Assembly: GCF_040954645.1 (NCBI RefSeq)
Contig: NC_092806.1
Coordinates: 26,871,644-26,935,643, forward strand
Direction of reading: 5' to 3'
DNA length: 64,000 nt
Origin: Diabrotica undecimpunctata
Lineage: Eukaryota > Arthropoda > Insecta > Coleoptera > Chrysomelidae
The notes below the pieces were generated by a model. The model did no database searches. It saw nothing but the letters and a program-made list of their open reading frames with translations, and had not been told where the DNA came from. Position numbers and translations under genes: made by a program. Of this stretch, positions 11,295 to 22,906 are shown one piece after another (position 1 is the stretch's first letter; each line of letters opens with the position of its first letter).

Positions 11295-11888
11295 ACTCTT
11301 AGTTTTTTCTCATACCTAAAATCTAGTTTTACCTAAACCTCGTAATTTTGGTTAATACTATGTGTAATATGGTTTTTTGTATAATTACTAGTTTTTCGTG
11401 ATTTTTGTTTTTTCTTTGACTGACCATAATAGATGGATTATATTTTAACAGATATGCAAATTAATTAAAACCATTTTTTGTAATTGTAAATTTGTTTTTC
11501 GAATATTAATTACATAATTACTTACTAAAATTTAGTAGTCTGTCTTGTAGCATCCACATCCACAAAGTTAAAGGTTGTTTTTGTTCAGACACGTCTTATT
11601 AGCTTCCCTTTTAAATATACACTTGTTACCTGAAAGTCAAACTTTTGACGGATACATTGTTCATAATAATAGGGTGAACATAGAGCTGTCAGCCGCATGT
11701 CAATTATACAAGTTTGATATTTCTATAAACTAACCTGAAATCTTTTTAGCGGTAAATGTTTATTCTTTTGGATTTCTGTTAATTTAATGTGAACACACGA
11801 ATATGATTAAGCTGACTTTAGAAGAAGATAAACTGAAAACACTAATTCAATATATATATAATTATATATCACTAATTCAATATATATA

Positions 11889-11936
<48 letters not shown>

Positions 11937-12859
11937 CACATATATATTAACATATAAAATAAATTATAAATATAAATAGAATATAAGAAATATTTCTTGC
12001 TTATATTAGCTTACACTTATGCAACTTGCATTACTTTTGACCTAGTCTCGTGTTGCATATACACAGATTTGTATTAACTGTTTTTAATCAAATAGTTCAA
12101 TACAGTTATATAAATGATGTGATTCATAGAATCCTTTTTCATTTGCAGCTCCAAGTGTATGAACCTTGGACTGTTGGAAATTATAATTGATCTTCACCTG
12201 TGGCTGATTAACCAGCCACAACGTTGACGATTTATATATGAGTTTTTGGTTTGACCTCACTTGTTTCTTTATTTTTTCTTAGCCGATCAATGGGGGAAAT
12301 TTGGTGTTATTAACCACCTTTCCTTTCATTTATTGGTTCCTTACAAGCAGGTTGTCACCCAAACTCATCTTATCATTTAAATAAACCGCTCTATTATTAG
12401 GGTTGATATTTCACCTTGCTGTTCTGTCATAATTAATGACCTCAAGGTTTTACTGTCATTTTACGTTGGTGGCGTGTTTGTCTTAATAAAACACTATTTT
12501 ACCGGCATCATTCAAGAAGCCAGGAGTGGTAATTTCATTATACATTAAATTATTCAATTTCAATATTAATTAATATAATAATGCTACCTAAAGTTAAAAT
12601 TAAATCACAACTATTGCTGTATTGTTGGAAATGCATCTATGATTTTCTTAGTTCTTCATTCTCTTTTTCAATGTTTTTTTACTTATACATTTTTATATAA
12701 AAAAACAAAACTACATGTTCTTTTTGCTGTGCTTAGTTTGAACAAATTGTTAACTTATTTAGTTCAATTTATTATTTATACATCGTAATCGTATAATGTC
12801 CATTTACTTAAGTGTCTTTACAACTTTAATATCACTGACTGCTACATATCTTTTTAAGG
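11295..12859. other. AT-rich stretch with a small tandem repeat, no gene
   Basis: No coding signal. Holds the 30-bp duplication and TA tract at 11840-11932. The rest is unassigned AT-rich DNA and may include decayed untranslated Penelope sequence near its right end. Confidence 0.45.
11840..11932. repeat. Two 30-bp direct repeats running into (TA)n
   Basis: The unit CACTAATTCAATATATATAT plus ten AT-only bases occurs at 11840-11869 and again, adjacent, at 11870-11899; the second copy continues as a pure TA tract to about 11932. This looks like replication slippage at a microsatellite edge. Confidence 0.9.
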
Positions 12860-13054
12860 TAACACATATAACAACTTTTCCATGCTTGTGTGGTTTTTTC
12901 ATATTGTTCTTTTTAGATGAACTGATGATGCTTTCTGATTAAGAAAGCGAAACGTCTTCAATAAATAGATGAAGTAGCCATCAACTTTATCTTTTTTCTC
13001 TACCTTTTGACCCTAAAAAAACCCACCACTCTTCTGAGTGCTCCTTAATTTTTA

Positions 13055-13056
<2 letters not shown>
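12860..13056 (+). mobile_element. Penelope-type terminal segment with hammerhead-like motif
   Basis: CTGATGA at 12922-12928, stem GCTTTC (12930-12935) with GAAAGC (12943-12948), then GAAA at 12949-12952 and CGTCTTCAATAAATAGATGAAG. This resembles the hammerhead-ribozyme core known in Penelope-like elements, but one extra T after CTGATGA makes it imperfect. The segment ends at a TA tract, as do the other Penelope pieces here. Confidence 0.55.

Positions 13057-13119
<63 letters not shown>
13057..13119. repeat. (TA)n microsatellite left of the palindrome
   Basis: Uninterrupted TA dinucleotides, directly abutting the left arm of the 813-bp palindrome. Confidence 0.97.
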
Positions 13120-13121
<2 letters not shown>

Positions 13122-13928
13122 ATTTAGAGTATCAGCAATCGGTCAGGAAATAAAACTCTATTTGTTCAGTCTCAATATTTCGTCACGATTTTGTGACTTC
13201 TTCAGGAGAAAACTGTAAATTTATTAGAATAATTAATGATTATATGTAAACAAAATGAATATTTTAATACTTACAACTATAAGAATGAAAATTTAAATTT
13301 TTCTGGCATATCTAAATAAATGACATATTTTTGTTTGATTTTATTAAGGAGTTATGGTAACCGCAATATGTTATAGAGTGAATTCCCGTTGTACAATTTT
13401 CAGCGAGTAGGTTAAAATAAACAATTACTATGACAGTATTATTCATTTTATAAAGTGGAAAGATGGAATTAATAAAATTGAGAAAGAATCAGGAACACGA
13501 TAAATTGATCTATAAAATCTATAAAATTTTATAGATCAATTTATCGTGTTCCTGATTCTTTCTCAATTTTATTAATTCCATCTTTCCACTTTATAAAATG
13601 AATAATACTGTCATAGTAATTGTTTATTTTAACCTACTCGCTGAAAATTGTACAACGGGAATTCACTCTATAACATATTGCGGTTACCATAACTCCTTAA
13701 TAAAATCAAACAAAAATATGTCATTTATTTAGATATGCCAGAAAAATTTAAATTTTCATTCTTATAGTTGTAAGTATTAAAATATTCATTTTGTTTACAT
13801 ATAATCATTAATTATTCTAATAAATTTACAGTTTTCTCCTGAAGAAGTCACAAAATCGTGACGAAATATTGAGACTGAACAAATAGAGTTTTATTTCCTG
13901 ACCGATTGCTGATACTCTAAATCAATAT
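13116..13928. repeat. Perfect 813-bp palindrome (403-bp arms, 7-bp spacer)
   Basis: The left arm 13116-13518 is the exact reverse complement of 13526-13928 in every line I compared; the spacer is CTATAAA at 13519-13525. Each arm contains a Penelope-like terminal motif: on the plus strand of the right arm CTGAAGA (13839-13845), GTCAC/GTGAC stem and GAAA (13863-13866). A TA tract touches the left end; on the right, 32 bp separate the arm from another TA tract. There is no coding sequence. It could be two Penelope termini in inverted orientation, a fold-back insertion, or an assembly artefact. Confidence 0.95.
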
Positions 13929-13958
13929 TTAAAACAGTACGGTCGAAAAAATAATTTG

Positions 13959-14600
<642 letters not shown>

Positions 14601-14620
14601 TGCTATAACAACTGTTTTGA

Positions 14621-14697
14621 GTAGATAAAGTATCACTTTAACCTCAAGGGTAGATAAAGTGACACTTTAACAGCAAGAGTAGATAAAATGTTTTAAC
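14621..14697 (+). repeat. Three 29-bp-spaced GTAGATAAAGT...ACTTTAAC repeats
   Basis: Units at 14621-14642, 14650-14671 and, degraded, 14679-14697, spaced 29 bp apart. The core is GTAGATAAAGTNNCACTTTAAC. An inverted half-copy, GTTAAAGTG, lies at 14591-14599. They sit just beyond the stop codon of the Crypton recombinase, so they may be recombinase-binding or element-terminal repeats; this is inference. Confidence 0.8.
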
Positions 14698-14734
14698 TTT
14701 TTTTTATTCAATAAAATTTACAAATTCAAACACA

Positions 14735-15950
14735 TTAAGGATTAAAAACAACTGAAAATTTACAATTAACATTATTAGAAATATCTATTTTTGGAGCATC
14801 ACAACTTGTACTCGTTTGCTTAAACACGTGATTCGAGGTACTGGATGGATTTTCTGGCCCGCCAAGTATACACTTGGATCATCATCATCATCCAGCCCCA
14901 TTTTCACATCCATTGTTGGATATAGGCCTCCTCCAAACGTCTCCAGTTCTCTCTATCTCTAGCTGCTGCAATCCAGTTTGTTCCTATTCTCCTTAGGTCG
15001 TCGGTCCATCGGGTGGGTGGTCTGCCTCGACTTCGCACATACACTTGGATACAGCAATCTTATTGCTTATTGACTTTTCAATGTAAGATTCTGCAACAGA
15101 TGACGATTTCCATCCACCTAAACGTTTAACTTTTACTAGATCAGCTCCAGAATTTGCGAACATAGGCTGAAGAACGACGGAAACAATGCCCCATGTACAT
15201 TTCTGAATTTGCAAGTTTCAAAAAATCTGCAATCTTCTTGGGGATATTATATATAGTGTTAATCGCCACCGGTTGAGTAGTGCACGTTTGCTGTCGGTAA
15301 TTTACAAAAAACTTACTGTGAGGTACGTTTTTGGGGCGCAAGGCAATATACTTTCTCACAATTTCCAAGAAACTCAGTCCACTTTTCTTGTCAGTAATAC
15401 AAAACGACCTTTCCTGCTTGGTTTTAGTATCAGATAATGAAACGATTATCACCGATTTTCTGTCGTCCACGTTAAACACTTCTAACTTGTACAATTCATC
15501 GGACCTAGTCGCTCCATGCACACCAAAACTAGCAATAACCTTCATCAACAAATAGACGTCATCAGGAGCTTCTGTCAGAAATTTAATAATGTCATCTGAC
15601 TTCAGGATTTTGGACTTTTTAGCTTTGTATCCTCCACTCAGGTTTTTTAGTAAGGTGGTTAACTTGCTGAATTTAGAAATGTCACAATTTTCATTCACCA
15701 ACAACGTACGCTTCAGCATCGAATAATACGACCATAATGACGATGGCATCACTTTCTTCGACTTTTCAGAAAAATACGCCAGAAGTATTTTTTCACTCAC
15801 GCCATTGATATTGTTAATGCTTTTCCACTTTTTAAAAGACTGGTATTCTTTCTCATACATCATCCTAGATTTTTGTGGCAACAATAAACTTTCTGCTTCC
15901 AACGCTGCATTTTCTACATCTGATGGCAGGTTTTCCTTTTCTTGTGTCAA
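14735..15950 (-). pseudogene. Crypton tyrosine recombinase
   Basis: The ORF starts at ATG 15948-15950. The N-terminal part is helical (MMYEKEYQSFKKWKSIN, a core-binding-like region); the catalytic domain shows GATRSDELYKL (first Arg), MGHCFRRSSA (His-x-x-Arg), then LGGWKSSSVAESYIEKSI (Trp and the nucleophile Tyr). These are the R..H..R..H/W..Y elements of tyrosine recombinases as used by Crypton transposons, which move as circles through site-specific recombination. A one-base frameshift near 15165 separates the HxxR box from the Tyr block, and a 159-bp LINE fragment interrupts the tail. Once past it, the frame ends Ser/Thr-rich at a TAA near 14735. All catalytic residues remain readable, so decay is recent. 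Confidence 0.85.
14880..15038 (-). mobile_element. Short LINE 3' end inserted in the Crypton gene
   Basis: The minus strand encodes SRGRPPTRWTDDLRRIG, NWIAAARDRENW and RRLEEAYIQQWM, the C-terminal tail of an RTE-like LINE, ending in GATGATGATGAT. It is bounded by ATACACTTGGAT at 14868-14879 and 15039-15050, a 12-bp target duplication. Removing the insert and one duplicate restores the Crypton reading frame, so this disruption is precise and younger than the Crypton. Confidence 0.9.
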
Positions 15951-16175
15951 TTATTTTCCGTCAATTTCGTATTTATTAACTTTGTACACAAAACGCAACA
16001 ATATTCTCCACAAAAACCAAAACGTAACATTTGTTTGACATTTGTTGACAGAGTAATTCATATCCCTAGCAACGGAGCAACACAATTGTGATTTTTGTGC
16101 TAAAAATAACAATTTTCTTTAAAATTCTATTTTTACACCTGAACTTGAAGTCTTGCTATAGAAAAAAATGTTGTA
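15951..16175. other. Crypton upstream flank, no gene seen
   Basis: AT-rich sequence upstream of the recombinase start. No promoter motif is convincing. Confidence 0.4.
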
Positions 16176-16179
16176 TTGC

Positions 16180-16520
16180 ACACGACGATAAAATCGCATT
16201 ATCTTAACCAAACAGTCATAGATATCACGCTAGTAACAGTGGAAATATCGAATAAAATTCAGAACTGGCAGGTATCGGAGGACATCTCTATGTCTGACCA
16301 CCGCTGGCTAACCTATAATATTAGTCTGGAAAAAAGCCTGATCAAATCTAACGACCCTAGGAGAATGGATGTAGAACTCTACAACCGACTCTTAGAAGAA
16401 GCTCTGTGGAATGAAAAGGCATCAACTCCAGGAACTAATACAAAATTGAAAAGGTATACGGTATCTATCCAAAACAAAATAAACTATGCTTATGAAATAT
16501 CCTGTCCAATAAGGATGGAA
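16180..16520 (+). mobile_element. LINE endonuclease C-terminal fragment
   Basis: The plus strand encodes TVIDITLVTVEISNKIQ, then WQVSEDISMSDHRWLTYNI, the end of an APE-like endonuclease domain. The SDHR/SDHRW motif carries the catalytic Asp-His pair that nicks target DNA. A linker (RRMDVELYNRLLEEALW) follows. It resembles Jockey/R1-like LINEs more than the RTE copies elsewhere. It is truncated at both ends; the 3' side runs into a TA tract. Confidence 0.75.
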
Positions 16521-16594
16521 AAAAAAGGAAAAAAAAAGAAAAAATTAATTTCGTGGAGGAGCGTAGAAAAAGTTCTATTCCATTGATTTAGCCA

Positions 16595-16598
<4 letters not shown>

Positions 16599-16684
<86 letters not shown>
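16599..16684. repeat. (TA)n microsatellite
   Basis: TA dinucleotides; adjoins the truncated LINE endonuclease fragment. Confidence 0.97.
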
Positions 16685-16687
<3 letters not shown>

Positions 16688-17059
16688 TGTTATGTTTCTT
16701 CTTTCCCAACCAAAGAAAAATAAATAAAAAAATCCATCGAAATAAAATTTCAAGATATCAATATAAACAAATTGTATATAGTAATTTAAGATAAGATTTA
16801 GTGTAGATAAGAGTAGAAATTTGTTTGGCAAACGACCTTTTCCGTTTCAAACAAAATTATCAAAAATCCTTTGTTTAGAATTCGAAGACATTTTACCTGA
16901 AGGTTAATCTCTTCATTGTTTGTAGAGTCGAGTATTAAATGACCATATTCTAATCTTTTGAAATATGTATAAATGATGTATTAAAAAAAACCAATTTTAA
17001 AGTAAGCTATTTAGTTTTCTCTGAAACCGAAATTAGGCTTTTCCAATATCATAGTAAAC

Positions 17060-17535
17060 ACAATTTAAGCTTTTTGATTGGACGGTCGTTTTTAAATGGG
17101 AATTTGGGAGTCGATGATGAGACAGGAGAAGTCAGTCATATTTTGGTCATCGAAAGGAAACAGTCGGGTGTCTCAAGATAGGGTGTGGTTCGTGAGTTTG
17201 GATACCGGCGTAACGAAAAGAAGTGAATAGTTTGAAGAAGGAGATAACAAGTAGAAAAAAGAGGTCCTTGTATCTACCGTGGGCATTTTATAAAGTATAT
17301 GTGAAAGTATTCTTACGGCATCAAGTTGACAAAAGGAGGTCCTGGTGTCATAAATAAGTAGCGGAGTTTGGAGAAGTGAATCAGGTGTTTTTTGTGTAGT
17401 CTGAAGGAGGTTTGCAGAGACGTAAAGAAGGAGCCGAGGTGCCAAAGAGGGGAGATCACATCTTTGAGGAGACTGGACTTTTCTGGGTATGTTCCAACAT
17501 ACAACTCAAGAAGAAAATAAACTGTAAGTGTTTGT
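17060..17535 (+). other. Purine-rich leader-like segment A
   Basis: TTTGATTGG (inverted CCAAT-type box) is followed by about 450 bp of G/A-rich sequence unlike its flanks and ends at a splice-donor-like CTGTAAGTG near 17523. The segments at 39740-40275 and 44990-45410 have the same plan. Short open frames on both strands show no domain. It may be an untranslated first exon of a gene or transposon; function unknown. Confidence 0.3.
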
Positions 17536-18022
17536 ACAATTGAATTTTATATCTGTGAAGGATCGTTTCGACATCATGGTCATTAGCATTCAAATTTAAG
17601 AACTGAGGTTTTGTTAGGCTAATCAAAAGTTTAAAGTTTTGTGGTTTCTTTTTTTAAGTAAAGAAAATTTTAAGTAAAATTGATTTTTCACGTAATATAA
17701 ATGTATGTAGCTTTATAATCTTATTATCATAATAATTTGATTTATTTTCTTGTATGCTGATTGATAAGATAACGACAGAATTTAAGTATTGTTTTATTCG
17801 TTCATATAAAATAAAGAAACGTAAATCTTTGTAATATAATATATTTGTATTATTATCCTTTCTTCTCTATCCCGATAAAAGACAACTAGAAAATCTTTTG
17901 AATCCATCGAACACAGGTAATATAAGGATTATTCTGCTTTTGATAACAGATAAGTTATAATTTTTTTATTGGCTCAATAAACTAAGTTTGAACTCAAAAT
18001 AAACAATCATAACAAAATATAT
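17536..18022. other. AT-rich spacer, no gene seen
   Basis: No coding signal or recognised repeat. Confidence 0.45.
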
Positions 18023-18023
18023 T

Positions 18024-18109
<86 letters not shown>
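18023..18109. repeat. (TA)n microsatellite
   Basis: TA dinucleotides, one TACATA interruption near the left end. Confidence 0.97.
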
Positions 18110-18110
<1 letters not shown>

Positions 18111-18930
18111 AAGATTTATAGTGCGTAATTTATGGCAATTATATAAAATCAGAACCTTCGTAGACAAAGTTCAAATAGAGTGGGCAATTCGATATGACGC
18201 AATACAGCTAAGAAGAAGAATACTAAAAAAAAGAGACTATTGTGTGAAGAGGAGTTGCTGGAATAGCAGGACAAATAGGTGGGATATGGGGTATATGGTT
18301 ATGAATATTGGGAAATAGTAGCTTTATTAATAAATGAATAATCAAGTTGGGAGATTTTATTATAGAAAATATTCTTGCTTTAAAAGTACTCGAATCCATC
18401 AATTCATCAATTAGGTATATATCATATTTTATCATCGCTTCCTCGTATATAAATGGGATTGTATGTATATAATGTCCATGCACACGTAATAACACTTAAT
18501 CAAAATTTAAAAATACGTTTCAGCGACCTTTCACAATTACTATAAAATCATAATATAGAGTTTCAAAGACATGCACGTATTTCTCCAGGTCGAAGTAGCT
18601 TGAACTTTGACCATATTTTCCTTATTAGTGGATTTCTAGGAAGTGTGTTGAAAAACCACACCTCATACGTATTCATTACTTGTAATAAGCAGGAACTAGA
18701 ATTGATAATAATACGTTGTTTCTGAGTTTACATGAATTTATGAAACCGAAATTATGTAATCAAGGAATAGTGTTTCAAAATTATTATACGGTTAATACAG
18801 AGTGTTAGTGGTATATAATCTGTTTTTGCAATACAATCCAGTAATTTTAGATAATATGAAATGAAGCACATATTATTGTTCTACGTAAGTTCTACTACGT
18901 TTCTGAACGTCGGTCGGTGTATCATGTTAA
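18110..18930. other. AT-rich spacer, no supported gene
   Basis: Two short opposing open frames (18121-18318 plus, 18223-18495 minus) have no recognisable domain. No repeat found. Confidence 0.4.
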
Positions 18931-19237
18931 TTTCGGTAGTAAACTAGCCCAGTGTAATCATGTTCACAAGCTAATTAGCAGATTGTAAACTATCTACGAG
19001 AAAAGTTGAAAGCCGGGCTACTTTAAGGCAATTTATATGTATTCAGTAGCTGGCGCCAGTCCCACTGGCATGGTAGTGCTTGACTAGAACAGCGCTGGAC
19101 AGACACGTTTACACCTATCTAGTAGCTGGCACCAGTCACACTGTCACGCCGGTTTCTATTTGGTGAACTCAGTTGTTAAAGTTGAAGTTGTTGGTCCAAA
19201 AATAGACCAGCTTTCTATTCGAAAAATCGCTGGACTA

Positions 19238-19710
19238 AAGGTTTACATATATCAAGTAACTAGCGCCAGTCGCACTGGAACAACAGCGCTGTATCGAATA
19301 GAGAGCTGCTCTATTTTTCATTACAGTGGCCCTCGTCGGCGTCCCCTTTAACCCTGCGCCAACGGTTTTAGACATGTTTAAACACATCGTTCCAGTCGCT
19401 GGTACCTGTAAAGAGTCGGTACTGCTCCAGGAATGAATTGGCGCCTGTCCAGCGCTGTCAGCGACTGTTCCTACTTGGTGAGGCCAGTCGTTTGTTATAC
19501 TCTTGACAGGTATGCCAGCGACTGAAACGATGTGTTTACATGTGTCTACAAACGTTGGAGCGGGGTTAGAGGGGACGCGGTCGTGGGCCACTGGCATGAA
19601 AAATAGATCAGCTCTCTATTCGAGACAGCGCTGGACTGGCGTAGAAAAGTGTTTACTAGCGCTCTCGTACCAGTGCCACTAGCGCCAGTTATTGGATACG
19701 TGTAAACCTA
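19238..19710. repeat. Imperfect inverted repeat, arms ~180-210 bp
   Basis: 19238-19415 matches the reverse complement of 19500-19710, with shared landmarks TCGAATAGAGAGCTG, CTATTTTTCAT, CGTCCCCT.TAACCC, AAACACATCGTT.CAGTCGC and ACCTGT.AAGAG. The right arm has a ~30-bp extra segment. The ~85-bp centre is itself rich in CAGCGCTG-type palindromes. Probably the subterminal region of the Harbinger element. Confidence 0.85.
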
Positions 19711-19995
19711 CCTACTCTACCCGCTGGCTTGTGGGCTTGTTAGTTAGTAAACTAGCCGTGTGTCATCATGGTTGCTAATGGACTGGCAGCGAGTGTCTGG
19801 TTGTTATTTAGTTTCAGCTTCTACAAAATGTCGATATAGTTCGCGCAGAACTGGTTATTTTAGCTCATACTATCAAAAAGGAGTTAAAAAGAAAAAAAAA
19901 AACAAAAATTAAGGCACAGAAAAGTGTGGGTAAAACCATAGATAGAAAGACGTGATAAGTGTGGTGCATCGAGTAGTTTACTGAGAGAATTGAAA

Positions 19996-20274
19996 ATGGA
20001 AGATCCTGTGGTTTACCGAAATATTTTGAGAATAAACTGTCACTATTTTGATGATTTACTGGAAATGGTGTACGGAATGATCAAAAAATATAAAAGGAAA
20101 ATGATAATGGCAATTCCAGTAGTCACAAAACTGGAAATTACACTGCGTTACCTAGCAACTGGTGATTTTTTCAAGTCTCTACAATACCTGTTTAGAGTTC
20201 CAGACTCGAGAATATCCAAGTTTTTGCCTAAAGTGCTGGCGGCGATTTCTCACGCCCCTTAACCATTCATTGAG
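19996..20274 (+). pseudogene. Harbinger transposase, N-terminal exon
   Basis: From ATG 19996 the frame reads FDDLLEMVYGMIKK, VVTKLEITLRYLATGDFFKS and LQYLFRVPDSRISKFLP, the conserved N-terminal region of PIF/Harbinger (HARBI1-like) transposases. It ends with a TAA where a sense codon is expected (after HAP), then PFIE and a good splice donor GAG/GTGAGT at 20275. The DDE catalytic exon is missing. Known role of the family: cut-and-paste transposition with 3-bp target sites. Confidence 0.85.
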
Positions 20275-20479
20275 GTGAGTTAAAATTAATTTAATACAAA
20301 CTAACAACAGTTTTTTGTAAATATATTATTTTTATTGTAAATAAATATTTTGTAATAACCTGTTTTAAAACATATTTATTGTCGTTTAATGAGACCGAAT
20401 GCGAAGGAAGTTAATGGTTAGAAGATGGTGAAAGTACATCATCGACGTACTGTAGATTTCAATAACCCACATACTCCAG

Positions 20480-20740
20480 AGATGATAGCTCAGACCGAAT
20501 GATACAGTTCTAAATTTTCTGTTATAGCAAGATGGCTTGTCGTTGTGGAAACTGTCGAAGCTCAGATGCAACAAACTTTCCGAACTGATCATAGGACTTC
20601 TGCTCAGCTGCTTTTTGTTCAATTTCGTCCAAATGGTGACTCTCTTCTGATATTTCAGGTGATGTTTCGGATGGTGCTAGCAGAAGAACGAGCAGGCAGA
20701 AACGTTGACATCTTATCTTGATGGAAAGACAACCAAATTT
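20480..20740 (-). pseudogene. BESS-like C-terminus of Harbinger companion protein
   Basis: The minus strand from about 20740 gives ETSPEISEESHHLDEIEQK, then SYDQFGKFVASELRQFPQRQ, followed by two stops where Gln codons are expected (LL*QKI*N). DQFGKFVASELR..P..Q resembles the BESS motif at the end of MADF-BESS proteins, the usual DNA-binding partner of PIF/Harbinger transposases. The MADF domain is absent, replaced by hAT sequence at 20715 and beyond. Confidence 0.6.
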
Positions 20741-20896
20741 CATACCATGGCTCGTTTGGCCATGTACATACTATCGATTCCAGCTACGTTCGTCGCGACA
20801 AAAAAGCTATTCTCTCGAGGCGGTTTGACCATAAAGAAACAAAGAAGCCGGCTCAGCGAAGATTCAGTGGCTGCGATCATTTGTGTCCAGCAGTAA
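20715..20896 (+). pseudogene. hAT transposase dimerisation domain fragment
   Basis: The plus strand reads MARLAMYILSIPATFVATKK, LFSRGGLTIKKQRSRLSED and AAIICVQQ to the TAA. This is the C-terminal hATC dimerisation motif (A..L.IPAT....E..FS.GG....+R..L). No upstream catalytic region accompanies it, so this is an isolated 3' fragment. Confidence 0.88.
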
Positions 20897-20945
20897 TGGA
20901 CAAGAGATAAGATATTTGTTAATTTAATTAAAGAATTTAAGAATA

Positions 20946-22102
20946 GGCTTGTAAATATCCTCCTCAATATTTTCTCCTTCGTAAGGATGTAGTGGCGTCA
21001 TGTAATTTGTTTGACTATTTCTGTCCAATTATGTCTCTCCTGTGCGAGTTGTTTTGCTTCGGAAAATGAGTAACCAGTCATCTCCTTTATTTGGTCCGAC
21101 CATCGTACTGGAGATCTTCCTCTGGATCCTTTACCCGCTACGTTACCTTCAACTATCATTAGCTCCATGCCTTCTCTTCTTCTAGTTATATGTCCAAAAT
21201 ATCTCAGTATATTTTGGTTGATAGTTGTGATGAGTCTAGTTTTTATGTTAAGTTCTGCTAGAATAGTTATTTGTGCGATGGGCGGTTCATGGTATGCGCA
21301 ATATTCTACGGTAGATCCACATTTCAATAGCCATTATACGCTTTGAATCGGCTTTTCTATTGTCCAAGTTTCTGAAACATAGGTGGCGATAGGATATATC
21401 AATGCTCGAATAAGGCGTAATTTTGTGTTTTTTGTGATGTCACTGTTCTTCCAAATTTTTGTGAATTTGGCTGTTGCAGATCTGGCCATTGTAATACGTT
21501 GAAGGATCTCGTCTTCGCGTCCTCCCCTGTTAGTAATAACGGAGCCTAAGTAACTAAATTGCCTGACCACTTCTTAACCTGCATGATTTTTATCTCTGCC
21601 TGGTTGTTTCTGATTCTATCGATGATCATCACTTTGGTTTTCTGCATATTTATTTTCAAACCTTATTCCGTACTATCGTGCCTAGCCTATTCATAATTTA
21701 TTCTAGTTCTTCTGGTGATAACACCAATATAATAGTGTCATCAGCATAACGTAGGTTTTTGATTTTTCTTCCTCCTATCGTTGCTCCACCTTGCCATTCC
21801 TCAAAAACTTGACGCATAATGTGTTCACTATATATATTGAATAGAATAGGGGATATTATGCATCTCTGCCGAACTCCAGATTTTAACTTGAAGTTTTTCG
21901 AAACCACATTATTAACTCTTACATTAGCAGTATTATTTACATATATTTTTTGTAATAAATAGATTAAATGTTCTAGCGTACCCATTTCTATAAGTATATG
22001 CCACATTTTATCCCATTTTACGACATCGAAGACCTTGGAGTAGTCAACAAAAAATATGTTTCTATGTTGAACTCACGAGATTTTTCGATAATTTAACGAG
22101 TA
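20946..22102 (-). mobile_element. LINE, 5'-truncated, 9-bp target duplication
   Basis: The minus strand begins in the RT palm (IIEKSREFN, a degraded FFVDYSKVFDVVKWDKMW), continues with SGVRQRCIISPILFNIYSE, LRYADDTIILVLSPEELE (YADD intact), FSYLGSVITNRGGREDE and TARR-like ends SRGRSPVRWSDQIKEMTGYS. Frameshifts break it at about 21700 and 21330. Candidate 9-bp target duplication TTAAGAATA lies at 20937-20945 and 22103-22111. It belongs to the same broad group as the older remnant at 600-2350. Confidence 0.85.
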
Positions 22103-22111
22103 TTAAGAATA

Positions 22112-22906
22112 TGTTGTAATATATAAATTTAAATTTGTAAAATAAATGGATATTGAAATAAGTACTTTTTTGTTCAAGTGTGGCTTGTGACTTGTGACTG
22201 TGGCTATAGGTATATACAGTGTGTATGTCCAATTATGTCGGTACCAAAAATTGAAAAAAATTTTTCACCATCACCAAGTTTATGAAAAAAGTTATTCTTT
22301 ATAACGTTCTGCAGAATGTGAAACCTAAAATACAATTATCATATATTAATTTTTTTAGTCGCATACTCAGGTTGTCACAAAATATGAATTTTATGAAGAG
22401 TAAAGTAGGTACCTTTATTTTTAACAATATCGACAATTGTTATTAAGAAAATTTGATTCTGATTAAATAATACGGTTTATATTATCTATACAAACGGCAG
22501 TTTTTTTATACAATAAAGGAAAAAGATTATGATTGGTCTAAAACTGAATTGTACGTTAACAGAAGTATCATTGCATCCTAGATTAAATATCGATGTATAG
22601 ACAAATTGTAAATTGATAGGAAAAAATAAAAAAATTAGCATGTTATTAATAATATAATTTAATAATAACATTACTCCAAAATTACGCATATAATTATATT
22701 TAAAATAAGGAAGCTTACAGCTTTTTTCAATCTAACCAAAAGTAATAATTAATAAAAAAATATTAGGTAAGATAGTAGACAGCTGTCTTTTTCATTTTAT
22801 TCGGATCTACTCTGTATAAGTACACGAAACAAATTCGTTAAAGAATTCTGCTTAGTTGATAGACATGTCGTGGAATGCAAATTTTAGATTCCCCATGTCT
22901 CCATTA
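22112..22906. other. AT-rich spacer, no supported gene
   Basis: Short frames only; a CAGTGTGTATGTCC stretch near 22216 resembles a DNA-transposon end but no partner was found. Confidence 0.4.

Larger units (their letters stand above)
18938..20740 (+). mobile_element. PIF/Harbinger remnant with subterminal repeat array
   Basis: The left 800 bp carry many copies of a GC-richer motif (TAGCTGGCGCCAGTC, CACTGG, CAGCGCTGGAC) in both orientations, including the inverted pair 19238-19415 / 19500-19710. A direct repeat AGTAAACTAGCC lies at both ends of this array (about 18943 and 19748). Next come a Harbinger transposase first exon (plus) and a BESS-like end of the companion protein (minus). Two oppositely oriented genes are usual in this superfamily. 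The right end is replaced by hAT sequence, so the element is incomplete. Confidence 0.7.

Noticed and set aside
14621..14697. Short phased repeats as a CRISPR array
   Set aside because: Spacers of 7 bp and no repeat-spacer architecture.
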